Below are positions 25,709 through 35,279 of a DNA stretch of 59,582 bases, piece by piece. Made by a program: the position numbers and the translations under genes. Numbering within the stretch: position 1 is the stretch's first letter; the number at the start of each line of letters is the position of its first letter. The notes under the pieces were generated by a model that had not been told where the DNA came from, ran no database searches, and saw only the letters and a program-made list of their open reading frames with translations. The stretch covers positions 810,419-870,000 of the forward strand of contig CP054675.1 of assembly GCA_013348845.1 (NCBI GenBank), in the 5' to 3' direction. This stretch comes from Candidatus Tepidiaquacella proteinivora (GTDB lineage Bacteria; Bacteroidota; Ignavibacteria; Tepidaquicellales; Tepidaquicellaceae).

Positions 25709-27232
25709 TTATTTAATTATTTTTGATTTAAATCGCTCTGTAAATTCTTTTAAAAACTTATCAAGTCGAGAAATTAAGTCATCATCTAAATCTTTTTTTA
25801 GAGCAATGTCTTTCAAAATATCACTGTGCATACTTTCCGCTTCTGAAAGTAATTCAATTTCATATGTCTTAATACTATCAACAGGTAATGAATCAAGATA
25901 TCCTTTTGTAGCGGCATAAATAACAAGGACTTGTTTCTCCACTTCCATTGGAGAATATTGTTTCTGTTTCAGAATTTCAACTAATCTCTCCCCACGCCTA
26001 AGCTGTTGTAATGTTGCTTTATCTAAATCTGAACCAAATTTAGCAAATGCTTCTAACTCTCTGTATTGAGCTAAATCAAGACGCAAGGAACTTGCTATTT
26101 TTTTCATTGCTTTTATCTGTGCATTACCGCCAACCCTCGAAACAGAAATACCGACATTTATTGCAGGTCGTACGCCGGCATTGAATAAGTTAGATTCCAA
26201 ATATATCTGTCCATCAGTGATAGAAATAACATTTGTAGGTATATATGCAGATACATCTCCTTCTTTAGTCTCAATTACAGGCAATGCAGTTAATGAACCT
26301 CCACCAAGTTCATCCGATAATTTCGATGCTCTCTCGAGAAGTCTTGAATGTAAATAAAATACATCACCCGGATATGCTTCTCTTCCCGGTGGTCTTCTGA
26401 GCAATAGCGAAATTTCTCTATAAGCTGCAGCATGTTTTGTCAAATCATCATAAATAACAAGTGCGTGTTTACCATTATCTCTATAATATTCACCCATAGT
26501 AGCTCCAGAATATGGAGCAATGAAAAGTAGAGGGGCAGGGTCTGAAGCCGTAGCTGAAATTACTGTTGTATATTCCATTGCATTAGCATCCTGCAGGTTC
26601 TTAACAACCTGAGCTACGGTTGAGCCTTTTTGTCCAATAGCAACATAAATACAATAAACATCTTTTCCCTTTTGATTTATAATTGTATCTATCGCAATTG
26701 CAGTTTTCCCTGTTTGTCTGTCACCAATAATCAATTCACGTTGCCCTCTTCCGATAGGAATCATTGAATCAATAGCTTTCAGACCAGTTTGTAAAGGTTC
26801 TTTAACAGGTTGTCTCTGAATCACACCAAGTGCTTTTCTTTCAATGGGTAGAAATTTATCCGTTTTTATATTTCCCTTTCCATCTAAAGGTAAACCAAGC
26901 GGATTTACAACTCTACCTAAAAGACTTTCTCCAACAGGTATTGATGCAATTCTCCCTGTTCTTCTAACCTGATCACCTTCCTTAACAAGATAAGATTCCC
27001 CGAATAAAATACAACCAACATTATCTTCTTCAAGGTTCATAGCAATTCCAAAAACTCCATGAGGAAATTCAATCAGCTCACTCGCCTTGCATTTTTCAAC
27101 CCCAAAAATTCTTGCAACATCATCACCTACACTTAAAACTGTTCCTACTTCATATAAATCAACTTTTTTCTCGAAACCTGTAAGTTGTTTTAATAGTACA
27201 GCTGTAACTTCACCGGATTTTAATTCAGCCAT
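25709..27232 (-). CDS. atpA: ATP synthase F1 alpha subunit
   Basis: This 507-residue non-catalytic nucleotide-binding subunit of F1 has its Walker A motif GDRQTGKTA near residue 170, the preceding [18 protein letters not shown], and the alpha signature [14 protein letters not shown]. Length and start ATG match the family. It lies 3 bases after atpH and before the unknown small gene. Confidence 0.98.
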   Translation of the reverse strand: MAELKSGEVTAVLLKQLTGFEKKVDLYEVGTVLSVGDDVARIFGVEKCKASELIEFPHGVFGIAMNLEEDNVGCILFGESYLVKEGDQVRRTGRIASIPVGESLLGRVVNPLGLPLDGKGNIKTDKFLPIERKALGVIQRQPVKEPLQTGLKAIDSMIPIGRGQRELIIGDRQTGKTAIAIDTIINQKGKDVYCIYVAIGQKGSTVAQVVKNLQDANAMEYTTVISATASDPAPLLFIAPYSGATMGEYYRDNGKHALVIYDDLTKHAAAYREISLLLRRPPGREAYPGDVFYLHSRLLERASKLSDELGGGSLTALPVIETKEGDVSAYIPTNVISITDGQIYLESNLFNAGVRPAINVGISVSRVGGNAQIKAMKKIASSLRLDLAQYRELEAFAKFGSDLDKATLQQLRRGERLVEILKQKQYSPMEVEKQVLVIYAATKGYLDSLPVDSIKTYEIELLSEAESMHSDILKDIALKKDLDDDLISRLDKFLKEFTERFKSKIIK

Positions 27233-27235
27233 AAT

Positions 27236-27799
27236 TTACTCCTGATACTTAACATTAATTAAAGTATTTTCATTTAATTTAAGGGTCATCAATTCAAGTT
27301 GCCTCTTAACACTTCCATCAAGGACGCGGTCCTTCATCATAACTACTATTCCACCTATTAAATCATTATCTACATAAAAATCTGCAAATATTTTCTTATT
27401 GGTATACTTCTCGATTTCCCTGATTATGTAATTCTTTTCCTTTGTTTTCAATTCTATTGCAGAATAAATTTTAATTCTTAATATATTGTCTTTAATATCT
27501 TTAAGATTGAAAAATTCTAATATAATCCCTTTCAATAAATTTTCTCTGTTGTTCAGAATTAATATAGTTAAGAAATTGTATAAAACGCTGTTCAACCTCT
27601 TTTCAAATAATTCCTTAAAAACTTTAAGTTTTTTTTCTTTGGTAATAATAGGGCTTTTCAGAAACTGATTAAATTGATTATTTTCAATAATCAATTTCAA
27701 AAGATATTCCATTTGAGTTGATATACCTTGAAAGTCTTTTAGATTTTCAACAGCTCTAAAAAAAGAAACGGCATACCTTTTTGCAACTTTATCAACCAT
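27236..27799 (-). CDS. atpH: ATP synthase F1 delta subunit
   Basis: This 187-residue peripheral-stalk subunit (OSCP family) opens with KVAKRYAVSFFRAVENL and ends with the conserved IGGIVVMMKDRVLDGSVKRQLELM. It connects the b subunits to the top of F1. Its position between atpF and atpA confirms the assignment. Confidence 0.95.
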   Translation of the reverse strand: MVDKVAKRYAVSFFRAVENLKDFQGISTQMEYLLKLIIENNQFNQFLKSPIITKEKKLKVFKELFEKRLNSVLYNFLTILILNNRENLLKGIILEFFNLKDIKDNILRIKIYSAIELKTKEKNYIIREIEKYTNKKIFADFYVDNDLIGGIVVMMKDRVLDGSVKRQLELMTLKLNENTLINVKYQE

Positions 27800-27807
27800 T
27801 AGAAATA

Positions 27808-28362
27808 TTAATTTTTCGGTAATTTAGAAATAAACTCCTCAATAAGTTTTGAATGCTTTTTTTCATTCAAATTATTTTCAATAATTTTCTCTGCTGCTTT
27901 GACAGCAATAAAGATTATATCCTGTTTCAACTCCTCAATCATAGTTTCCCGTTGTAGTTCAATTTCCTCTTTAGCTTTCATAATAATTTTCTGAGATTCA
28001 AGATTAGCTTTACTGATAATTTCCTGTTTTACTCTCTCAGCAGCTTCTTTACTTTGTGAAATAATCTTCTTCGCCTGAATCTTAGCCTCCTCAATTATCT
28101 TATCATTTTCCTCTTTTATTTTTTCTGTTTCAGCTTTCAATTTTTCTGCATACTCAAGCGAATTTTTAATAGTAAGTTCCCTGTTATTCAATGCAGTAAT
28201 TAAAGGTTTCCATGCTATTTTTCTCAAGAGGAATAACAATAATATAAAAATTATTATAGTCCATATAATCAGACCCGGATTTACGGAGAGTAAAGAAGGA
28301 TTTTCATGTCCACCATCGGGACTAAAAAGAATAATCAACGAACTGATTATAAAAGATATCAT
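27808..28362 (-). CDS. atpF: ATP synthase F0 b subunit
   Basis: About 184 residues with one N-terminal membrane helix (PGLIIWTIIIFILLLFLLRKIAWKPL) and a long amphipathic helix that forms the peripheral stalk dimer. I start at the ATG at 28362; a TTG at 28368 would add two residues. The gene follows atpE with a short gap. Confidence 0.94.
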   Translation of the reverse strand: MISFIISSLIILFSPDGGHENPSLLSVNPGLIIWTIIIFILLLFLLRKIAWKPLITALNNRELTIKNSLEYAEKLKAETEKIKEENDKIIEEAKIQAKKIISQSKEAAERVKQEIISKANLESQKIIMKAKEEIELQRETMIEELKQDIIFIAVKAAEKIIENNLNEKKHSKLIEEFISKLPKN

Positions 28363-28384
28363 AACCAATATTTAAAAGATTAAC

Positions 28385-28606
28385 TTAACTTTTAACAGCT
28401 AATAAAATACAAACAACAAGTCCAAAAAGAGCCACACCTTCAATTAAAGCTGCTGCAATAATCATTGACATCCTAATGTCGCCTAAAACCTCGGGATTTC
28501 TACCGCTTGCTTCCATAGCAGCGGTAGCAATTTTTCCAATACCATAACCGGCACCAATAACAACCAATCCGGCGCCGATTCCTGCTGCAAAATAAGCTAA
28601 TTCCAT
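28385..28606 (-). CDS. atpE: ATP synthase F0 c subunit
   Basis: This 73-residue two-helix ring subunit has the cytoplasmic loop GRNPEV at residues 35-40 and the ion-carrying Glu56 in AALIEGVALF. Helix 1 lacks the Gln that marks sodium-binding rings, and Glu56 is followed by Gly rather than Ser/Thr, so a proton-driven ring is expected. Confidence 0.97.
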   Translation of the reverse strand: MELAYFAAGIGAGLVVIGAGYGIGKIATAAMEASGRNPEVLGDIRMSMIIAAALIEGVALFGLVVCILLAVKS

Positions 28607-28648
28607 AATTAATTTTTCTCCTTTATTTTTTTTTATAAATAATGTTTG

Positions 28649-29557
28649 TTAATGTTCAGGATGAATTGCAATACTAATAAAGATACAAGATAACATCGTG
28701 AATATATATGCCTGTAGTATAGCAACAAGAATTTCTAATAAATTAATAAATAATGAAAAAGGAACTGCAATAATAATACCAGCAACATTCATAATAAAAA
28801 TTAGCCCTATAAGTGATAAAACAATAATAGAACCTGCTGTAATATTCGCAAATAACCTCATTAACAATGCAAATGGCTTTGTGAAAAGTCCAATAAATTC
28901 AACAACAATCATAATCGGAATAATAAAAACAGGAATTCCTTTTGGGACTAAACTTCTGAAATAACCCAAAAATCCATTTTTCTTAATACCAGAAATCTGA
29001 ACTGTAAAAAATGTTATGATGGCTAACCCGGAAGTAACATTAATATTTTTTGTTGGCTGAGCCATAAAAGGAATTAGTCCGAACAAGTTTGCAAATAATA
29101 TAAAGAAAAATAATGTAAGGAAAAATGGTAGCATCTTCAAACCTTCATCACCCATATTAGGCCTAACGACTTCATCTCTAATAAAAATAATTATGGACTC
29201 AACAAAATTTCCTATTCCGTGAGGTACTTTATTGTGTGTATTAATATAGGCAGCCCTTCGCAATACAATTACAAGAATAATCGAAACTAAAACCATCATA
29301 AATAAACTCTTAGTTGGAGAAAAGTCTATACTTATGTTTCCAATCTTTACTGGCGGAAATTGGGGTAAATATAATTTCCCGAAGAAATAAAAATCCACAT
29401 AATTATGGTCAACAACTTTTTCAATTATGTTAAAATCCTGATTTTCACCACTTTTAATATTTTTTTCAGTTCCTGCGGCAAGAAGATTAACTTTTGCTAA
29501 ACTGAATGAAAGAATTAACAAAAAAATGTACCAAATATATTTATGTCTTATTTTCAA
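28649..29557 (-). CDS. atpB: ATP synthase F0 a subunit
   Basis: This 302-residue stator protein forms the proton half-channels. The essential Arg is in LLMRLFANITAGSI. The N-terminal extension begins with a hydrophobic segment and a loop of about 50 residues before the first conserved helix, a layout common in Bacteroidota AtpB, perhaps with a cleaved signal. The start is TTG, overlapping the upstream membrane protein gene by 17 bases; there is no nearer ATG before the N-terminal helix. Confidence 0.95.
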   Translation of the reverse strand: MKIRHKYIWYIFLLILSFSLAKVNLLAAGTEKNIKSGENQDFNIIEKVVDHNYVDFYFFGKLYLPQFPPVKIGNISIDFSPTKSLFMMVLVSIILVIVLRRAAYINTHNKVPHGIGNFVESIIIFIRDEVVRPNMGDEGLKMLPFFLTLFFFILFANLFGLIPFMAQPTKNINVTSGLAIITFFTVQISGIKKNGFLGYFRSLVPKGIPVFIIPIMIVVEFIGLFTKPFALLMRLFANITAGSIIVLSLIGLIFIMNVAGIIIAVPFSLFINLLEILVAILQAYIFTMLSCIFISIAIHPEH

Positions 29558-29948
29558 TGATGAAATTTGTTTTAATGAATTTAGACAAATAACTTAATTC
29601 AAAAACTAAAGCGAATAAATAATAACCAAAAAATGAAAATATAAATGGAGCCAAAGGAAGTTTAAAAATTGCTAAAGATGAAAAAACAAAAATCAAAAGA
29701 AAAATTACCCTAATCACCATAGAGCCAAAAAATTCCAATAGAAACCGCTTGTTTTCTTTTCTTAATGTTTTTCTGATTATGAATATTCCAAAGAGCAAAT
29801 TGAAAAAAATAATTATGAAATTTACACCTGAAGCAATTACATCATTAAAATTATTAACAACATTTAAAAGTATTAATAATAAAAATGTAGATACTATCCC
29901 TCCTAAAAAAATAATTGATAAAATTATATTAAAATTTCTATTACTCAA
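29541..29948 (-). CDS. Small four-helix membrane protein, AtpI-like
   Basis: This 135-residue protein has four predicted membrane helices (residues 8-30, 37-56, 70-92 and 98-119). Sequence similarity to AtpI is weak, but size, topology and the position between atpZ and atpB fit the AtpI-like gene seen there in Bacteroidota and Chlorobi operons. AtpI assists c-ring assembly. The start is TTG, overlapping the atpZ stop as TTGA, a typical coupling arrangement. Confidence 0.65.
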   Translation of the reverse strand: MSNRNFNIILSIIFLGGIVSTFLLLILLNVVNNFNDVIASGVNFIIIFFNLLFGIFIIRKTLRKENKRFLLEFFGSMVIRVIFLLIFVFSSLAIFKLPLAPFIFSFFGYYLFALVFELSYLSKFIKTNFIIENKT

Positions 29949-30226
29949 AAATTATTCTGTTTATCTTTACGGTTCTTTCTCTCTTCTGAAATTCTCTTAA
30001 CGGTTAAATAAAAGTTATAAAATCCACCAACAAATCCTAATATTGTCAAGATTAAAGTGAATATAAATTTTGTGTTAAATTTATCATCTAACCAGAGTCC
30101 TAAAAATAAGAAAACCAAAATAATAACTACAAGTTCAATGCCAATACCAGAATATTTAAGCCAATCAGCATCATTTCTTAATAACGGGTTCTTAAAAAAA
30201 TCTCTGTAATGATAACTTTTTTTCAT
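29945..30226 (-). CDS. atpZ: AtpZ/AtpI family protein
   Basis: This 93-residue protein with two membrane helices (IGIELVVIILVFLFLGLWLDD and FIFTLILTILGFVGGFYNFY) matches the AtpZ family encoded at the head of many atp operons and linked to F0 assembly or Mg2+/Ca2+ transport. I choose the ATG at 30226; an in-frame TTG at 30247 would add seven residues. The upstream 75 bases to murA hold an 8-bp AT inverted repeat (30270-30277 with 30285-30292) but no clear terminator. Confidence 0.85.
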   Translation of the reverse strand: MKKSYHYRDFFKNPLLRNDADWLKYSGIGIELVVIILVFLFLGLWLDDKFNTKFIFTLILTILGFVGGFYNFYLTVKRISEERKNRKDKQNNF

Positions 30227-30321
30227 TATATTAATAAAGTTAATCAATCAAAAATTTTTATTCAATTTACTAATTTAAAATAAATAAATTAGCCTTTTTG
30301 TAGTAGATTTTTTAAATGTTC

Positions 30322-31641
30322 TTAATGGATTCTTCTAATATCTGCCCCCAAATTTCGGAATTTTATATCAATATCTTCATATCCTCTATCTATATATACT
30401 GCACCATTAATTACTGATTCCCCTTCTGCTATGATACCGGCAATTAAATAAGAAAATCCCGCTCTCAAATCCGGAATATTAATTTCTGCTCCTTTTAATT
30501 TAGAAGGTCCTTTTATTACGGCACTATGATAATATTGCGAAGAAGCAAACCTGCAGGGTAAACCCCCAAGACAATTATTATATAGCTCAATTTCAGCTCC
30601 CATCTTTTTCAATTCTTCAACATATCCGAATCTTTTTTCATAAACAGTTTCATGAATTATACTTATACCGTTTGCCTGTGTCATAAGAATAGCAAACGGT
30701 TGTTGCCAATCTGTCATAAAACCGGGATGAACATTTGTCTCAATAGCTATGGGTTTTAATTTACATTTGTAATAAAATCTAATACCATTTTCAACAACCT
30801 GATATTCTGCTCCAACTCGTCGTATAGTATTTAAAAAAGTGATTAAATCATCCTGTACAGCATCTTCTATAATTATATCTCCTTTAGATGCTATAGCAGC
30901 ACAAGCAAAAGAAGCGGCTTCATTTCTATCAGGTATTACCCTATGTGTAGCCCCATAAAGTTTTTTAACACCTTCAATAATAATTTTTCTGTCCGTGCTT
31001 ATCTCGATAATCGCTCCCATTTTTTGTAAAAACTTAATCAAATCTATTATCTCAGGCTCAACAGCAGCATTCGAGATAATTGTCCTACCCTTTGCAAATA
31101 TACTTGCTATGAGTATGTTTTCTGTTGCTCCAACACTTGGGAAATCAAGTTTTATATCAGCGCCTTTTAAACCATCTGCTTCAAATACATAATGAGTATC
31201 ATTCATAGAAACATTGCAGCCCAGTTTTTTTAATCCTTCAATATGCAAATTCACTGGTCTGGAACCAATTCTACAACCACCCGGTATTGGAATTTCTGCT
31301 TTACCTAAACGATGTACTAAAGGACCTGCTAATAATATTGCAATCCTTGTTGAATTACCGAGTTCCTGATCTATAATACCATTTGAAATTTCTTTCGTTT
31401 GAATTTCAAGAGTCCCATTACCAATTTTTATCTTACTCCCTAAAAGAGAACAAATTTGAGTGGTTACCTGTAAATCCTTTATTTTATTTGGAGAATTATG
31501 AAAGATACATTTATCTTTGGTTAATAAAGAGGCAACAATTAACTTTGTAGCAGAATTCTTTGCTCCTGCAACTTTTATTACTCCTCTAAGTGGATTGCCT
31601 CCATTAATTATAAATTTTGTATTATTTGCAGTAGGTTCCAT
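30322..31641 (-). CDS. murA: UDP-N-acetylglucosamine 1-carboxyvinyltransferase
   Basis: This 439-residue enzyme adds enolpyruvate to UDP-GlcNAc, the first committed step of peptidoglycan synthesis. The active-site loop reads PGGCRIGSRPVNLH with the catalytic Cys intact, so fosfomycin sensitivity is expected (inference). The N-terminal INGGNPLRGVIKVAGAKNSA and the C-terminal DLRAGFSYLIAGIIAEG match the family. It is 8 bases from accA on the same strand. Confidence 0.97.
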   Translation of the reverse strand: MEPTANNTKFIINGGNPLRGVIKVAGAKNSATKLIVASLLTKDKCIFHNSPNKIKDLQVTTQICSLLGSKIKIGNGTLEIQTKEISNGIIDQELGNSTRIAILLAGPLVHRLGKAEIPIPGGCRIGSRPVNLHIEGLKKLGCNVSMNDTHYVFEADGLKGADIKLDFPSVGATENILIASIFAKGRTIISNAAVEPEIIDLIKFLQKMGAIIEISTDRKIIIEGVKKLYGATHRVIPDRNEAASFACAAIASKGDIIIEDAVQDDLITFLNTIRRVGAEYQVVENGIRFYYKCKLKPIAIETNVHPGFMTDWQQPFAILMTQANGISIIHETVYEKRFGYVEELKKMGAEIELYNNCLGGLPCRFASSQYYHSAVIKGPSKLKGAEINIPDLRAGFSYLIAGIIAEGESVINGAVYIDRGYEDIDIKFRNLGADIRRIH

Positions 31642-31649
31642 TAGCAGAT

Positions 31650-32591
31650 TTATTCTTTAAATGCACCCATTGCACCAAATTTCTTTATTCTTAAATCAAG
31701 TAGTTTTTCCTTATCTAATTTACAAACATTGTCAAGTTCTTCTATTAAAACTGATTTTAAAATTTTTGCTGCTTCATCATGATTACGATGGGCACCTCCA
31801 ACTGGTTCATCAATAATTCTATCTATAATTCCCAACTTTAAAAGGTCAGGAGCAGTTAACTTCAAAGCTTCTGCTGCCTGTTCTTTGTAATCCCAACTTC
31901 GCCAAAGGATTGACGAACAGGATTCCGGAGAAATAACAGAATACCAACAATAACGCATCATCAAAATTCTATCACCAATTCCAATACCTAAAGCACCACC
32001 AGAGGCTCCTTCTCCAATGATAGCAACAATAATAGGGGTTTTTAATTTAGACATTTCAAATAAATTTCTTGCAATCGCTTCTGCCTGTCCTCTTTCCTCA
32101 GCTTCAATTCCAGGAAATGCTCCTGGGGTATCGAGTAGAGTAATTACTGGTTTACCAAATTTTTCCGCTACTTTCATTAATCTCAATGCTTTCCTATAAC
32201 CTTCCGGATTCATCATACCAAAATTGCGATATAGATTTGATTTGGTATCTCTTCCTTTTTGTTGCCCTATAATCATAACTGTCCTATCCCCAAGTCTTGC
32301 AAAACCACCAACAACAGCTTTATCATCAGCAAAACATCTATCCCCGTGAAGTTCAATAAAATTTTCGGTCATCCGATTTATATAATCAAGACTAAGTGGT
32401 CTTTGAGGGTGTCTTGCTAACTGAACAACTTGCCAAGGGGTAAGATTCTCAAATATATTTTTCCTCAATTCATTTACTTTGTTTTCAAGTTTAGCAATTT
32501 CTTCCGAAATGTCAAGGCTGTCTGACATTTTTTTCATCTCTTCAATTTTCTGCTCAAGTTCTAATAAAGGTTTTTCAAATTCTAATTGCAT
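31650..32591 (-). CDS. accA: Acetyl-CoA carboxylase carboxyltransferase subunit alpha
   Basis: This 313-residue subunit forms the carboxyltransferase with AccD and makes malonyl-CoA. Characteristic segments are [27 protein letters not shown]-type [48 protein letters not shown] and [12 protein letters not shown]. accD, accB and accC are not in the window. It lies between the GT2 fusion gene and murA. Confidence 0.97.
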   Translation of the reverse strand: MQLEFEKPLLELEQKIEEMKKMSDSLDISEEIAKLENKVNELRKNIFENLTPWQVVQLARHPQRPLSLDYINRMTENFIELHGDRCFADDKAVVGGFARLGDRTVMIIGQQKGRDTKSNLYRNFGMMNPEGYRKALRLMKVAEKFGKPVITLLDTPGAFPGIEAEERGQAEAIARNLFEMSKLKTPIIVAIIGEGASGGALGIGIGDRILMMRYCWYSVISPESCSSILWRSWDYKEQAAEALKLTAPDLLKLGIIDRIIDEPVGGAHRNHDEAAKILKSVLIEELDNVCKLDKEKLLDLRIKKFGAMGAFKE

Positions 32592-32592
32592 A

Positions 32593-34539
32593 CTATTTAT
32601 TTTTATTTCTTATAAATGAAAATATGGTTTTTAATATAATTTCAAAATCTAAAAGTAAACTTTGATTTTTGGCATAATATATAACATATTTATCAACTTC
32701 TTCCTGCGTTAAATTTTCATCTGCTTTTAATTGAATAATTCCTGTCAAACCTTTTTTCCCTAAATACTGATTATCACTCTTCTCATACCATAAAGGCATT
32801 CCAACAAAACTGTATTTACCCCAAAAAACATAAGGTAAAAGTAAAAATTTCGAAGTATATTTTGACCGTTTATTTTTAAAAACCTTTGAATATAAGTATA
32901 TAAATGGATACACAAAAATCAAAAGTAAAAATGATAAAACAATATCGAATAATCTCTTTAAGAATATATTTAATTTATTATTAATATTATATTCAATTTC
33001 AATAAGATTCAAATCGTCTATCTTTGAACTAATTTTTGAAATCATCAAATCCATATCTGTTGGTACAAATTTAAATTGAACATTTTTTCCGCGGAACTTA
33101 TTCATTAATCTCAATATATCTTTATTGGAAAAGAAATGACCAGAAAAAACAACAATATGTATATCGTATAAATTAATAATTTCTTCTAAATCGGAAATTG
33201 ATTTATTCCTGCTTAAATTTGTAAAATATAAAATATCATAACGCCCTGCCAATTTTTCTTCCATATTCTGACTTAACTGCTTATCACCTACTACCAGTAA
33301 ATTAATTTTCTTTAATAAAATATTTTTTTGTTTAATAAAATTATTAATTAACACAATTGCTCTCCAAGAGAGTAAAGTAAATATTGAAATTACTGTAGAA
33401 ATAAGAATAACTATTCTTGAAAAAGCATATTCCTTGAAAAAATAAGTAATTGAAGAATTAATAAAGAAACCCGCTACTAATGCACTGAAAGTGTTCCGTA
33501 ATGAATGTTTATATTTCTTTGCGTAAACACCAAACATTGCCAGTAAAAAAATCCATATCAGTACATATACAGTAATAATGAATAAATACTGGTCGGTCGG
33601 GAAAATGGAGAACCTTGCATAAACGGCAAAAACAAGTGAAGCAAAGATTAAAATTATATCTAAGAGTATAAACCCCATATACTTGATAATTCTTCTTAGA
33701 TATGACATCAAAGACCTGACAAAAATTCCAAAACGTAAAATTAAATATGTTATTATATTTAAACCTTTTAAATTCTTTTTAACAAATATAGCCATAGCAC
33801 CATAAAAATTATTAACATAAGAAAGTTTAGTTTTTCTGGTGCTTTCCCCTTTCAGATGAATAGTCGTAATCTCCGGATAATAATAAATCTTTTTACCTGT
33901 TTTCTTAATCCTATAACATAAATCAATATCTTCACCATACATAAAATAATCTTCATCAAAATAACCTACCTTATCAATTACATTTTTGGGAATAAACATA
34001 AATGCCCCACAAACAGAATCAACTTCATAAGTTACATTTTCATCCAAATAAGTCAGGTTATACTTACTTAAAATTTTACTTTTAGGAAACAGTTTAGATA
34101 ATCCAAGAATTCTTGGAATAGCAACACTGAGAGTTGGGAAACTCCTTCTACATGCATGGTCGAGTTCACCATCTGCTTTTATTAATTTTGATGTAACAAT
34201 ACCAGTGTCTGGATGATTTTCAACAAAATCAATTAACTTTTGAAATGTGCCCTCTTCAAGAACCGTGTCCGGATTTAATATCAGAACATATTTGCTATTT
34301 ATCTGTTTTAAAGCAATATTATTCGCCTTCGAGAAACCAATATTTTCTTTATTGACAATTAGTTTTACTTCGGGATATTTTTCCCTCACAAGATTCTGAC
34401 TTCCATCTATTGAATTATTATCTACAACAATAATCTCAATATTTAAATTTGTGCTGTTAGATTTATAAATTGATGCTAAACAATTATCGAGTGCATCTTT
34501 TACATTGTAATTTACAATAATTATCGAAATATCGAACAT
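32593..34539 (-). CDS. GT2 glycosyltransferase fused to a degenerate phosphoglycosyltransferase (WbaP/WcaJ-like) module
   Basis: This 648-residue protein has an unusual domain order. Residues 1-250 are a rhamnosyltransferase-type GT2 ([50 protein letters not shown]-like). Residues 285-400 hold about four membrane helices, and 405-505 a Rossmann-like domain, as in WcaJ-type initiating transferases. The C-terminus has [18 protein letters not shown] and [12 protein letters not shown] ... [11 protein letters not shown]. The catalytic RxDEFPQ segment is absent ([16 protein letters not shown] instead), as is the FKIIKFRTM region, so the transferase part is probably inactive and may act as a scaffold. 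The GT2 part looks active. Confidence 0.85.
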   Translation of the reverse strand: MFDISIIIVNYNVKDALDNCLASIYKSNSTNLNIEIIVVDNNSIDGSQNLVREKYPEVKLIVNKENIGFSKANNIALKQINSKYVLILNPDTVLEEGTFQKLIDFVENHPDTGIVTSKLIKADGELDHACRRSFPTLSVAIPRILGLSKLFPKSKILSKYNLTYLDENVTYEVDSVCGAFMFIPKNVIDKVGYFDEDYFMYGEDIDLCYRIKKTGKKIYYYPEITTIHLKGESTRKTKLSYVNNFYGAMAIFVKKNLKGLNIITYLILRFGIFVRSLMSYLRRIIKYMGFILLDIILIFASLVFAVYARFSIFPTDQYLFIITVYVLIWIFLLAMFGVYAKKYKHSLRNTFSALVAGFFINSSITYFFKEYAFSRIVILISTVISIFTLLSWRAIVLINNFIKQKNILLKKINLLVVGDKQLSQNMEEKLAGRYDILYFTNLSRNKSISDLEEIINLYDIHIVVFSGHFFSNKDILRLMNKFRGKNVQFKFVPTDMDLMISKISSKIDDLNLIEIEYNINNKLNIFLKRLFDIVLSFLLLIFVYPFIYLYSKVFKNKRSKYTSKFLLLPYVFWGKYSFVGMPLWYEKSDNQYLGKKGLTGIIQLKADENLTQEEVDKYVIYYAKNQSLLLDFEIILKTIFSFIRNKNK

Positions 34540-34555
34540 ATATAACTTCTTAAAA

Positions 34556-35278
34556 TTAAAGAGTTTTAAACATTGACCTGAATTTTAATTTCCACACCAT
34601 AATCATAGCTTCAAAGACAACTTTTTTAGACATCTTAGAAACACCAGCTCTTCTTTCAATAAAAAGTATAGGAATCTCTATAATTTTAAATCCTTTTTTA
34701 AAAAATTTGAATTTCATCTCTATTTGAAATGAATAGCCATTTGATTTTACATTATCAAGTTCAATTTGCTTTAATTTATCAACTCTATAACACATAAAAC
34801 CAGCAGTTGTATCGTGAACCTTTAAACCAGTTACAATTCTTGTATATATATTAGCAAAATAACTTAACAATAATCTTCTTATTGGCCAATTTATTACGGA
34901 TATACCATTAACATATCTTGAGCCCACAACTAAATCATATCCCTTTTCTATATTTTCTAAAAATTCAGGTAAATACTTAGGATCGTGAGAAAAATCAGCA
35001 TCCATTTCAAATACAAAATCATAACCTTTGTTTATTGCAAATTTAAATCCTTCGACATAAGCGGTACCTAATCCAGATTTTTTTTCCCTTTTAATTAAAT
35101 ATACATTTTCATTTTTCATCTCCTCGACTATTGCAGAAGTCCCATCTGGTGAATTATCATCAACAACTAAAACATTAAACAAATAATTTGCATTTGTATT
35201 TTTTAAAATTTCATTTATAATTTTCTTAATATTTTCTGCTTCATTATATGTCGGTATTATAACTAAAACACTTTTCAT
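34556..35278 (-). CDS. Polyprenol-phosphate mannose synthase-like GT2
   Basis: This 240-residue enzyme is DPM1-like: VIIPTYNEAENIKKII at the N-terminus, VVDDNSPDGTS, and the metal-binding MDADFSHDPKYLPEF. It ends with the IEIPILFIERRAGVSKMS segment typical of the soluble DPM1/Ppm1 class. It is expected to transfer mannose or a similar sugar from an NDP donor to a polyprenyl phosphate. It is wedged between the two initiating-transferase homologues (1 and 16 bases from them). Confidence 0.9.
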   Translation of the reverse strand: MKSVLVIIPTYNEAENIKKIINEILKNTNANYLFNVLVVDDNSPDGTSAIVEEMKNENVYLIKREKKSGLGTAYVEGFKFAINKGYDFVFEMDADFSHDPKYLPEFLENIEKGYDLVVGSRYVNGISVINWPIRRLLLSYFANIYTRIVTGLKVHDTTAGFMCYRVDKLKQIELDNVKSNGYSFQIEMKFKFFKKGFKIIEIPILFIERRAGVSKMSKKVVFEAMIMVWKLKFRSMFKTL

Positions 35279-35279
35279 T

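Noticed and set aside
30270-30292. CTAATTTA/TAAATTAG inverted repeat before atpZ as a terminator for murA
   Set aside because: The stem has only one G-C pair and no adjoining T run on the minus strand, so it is not convincing as a terminator.
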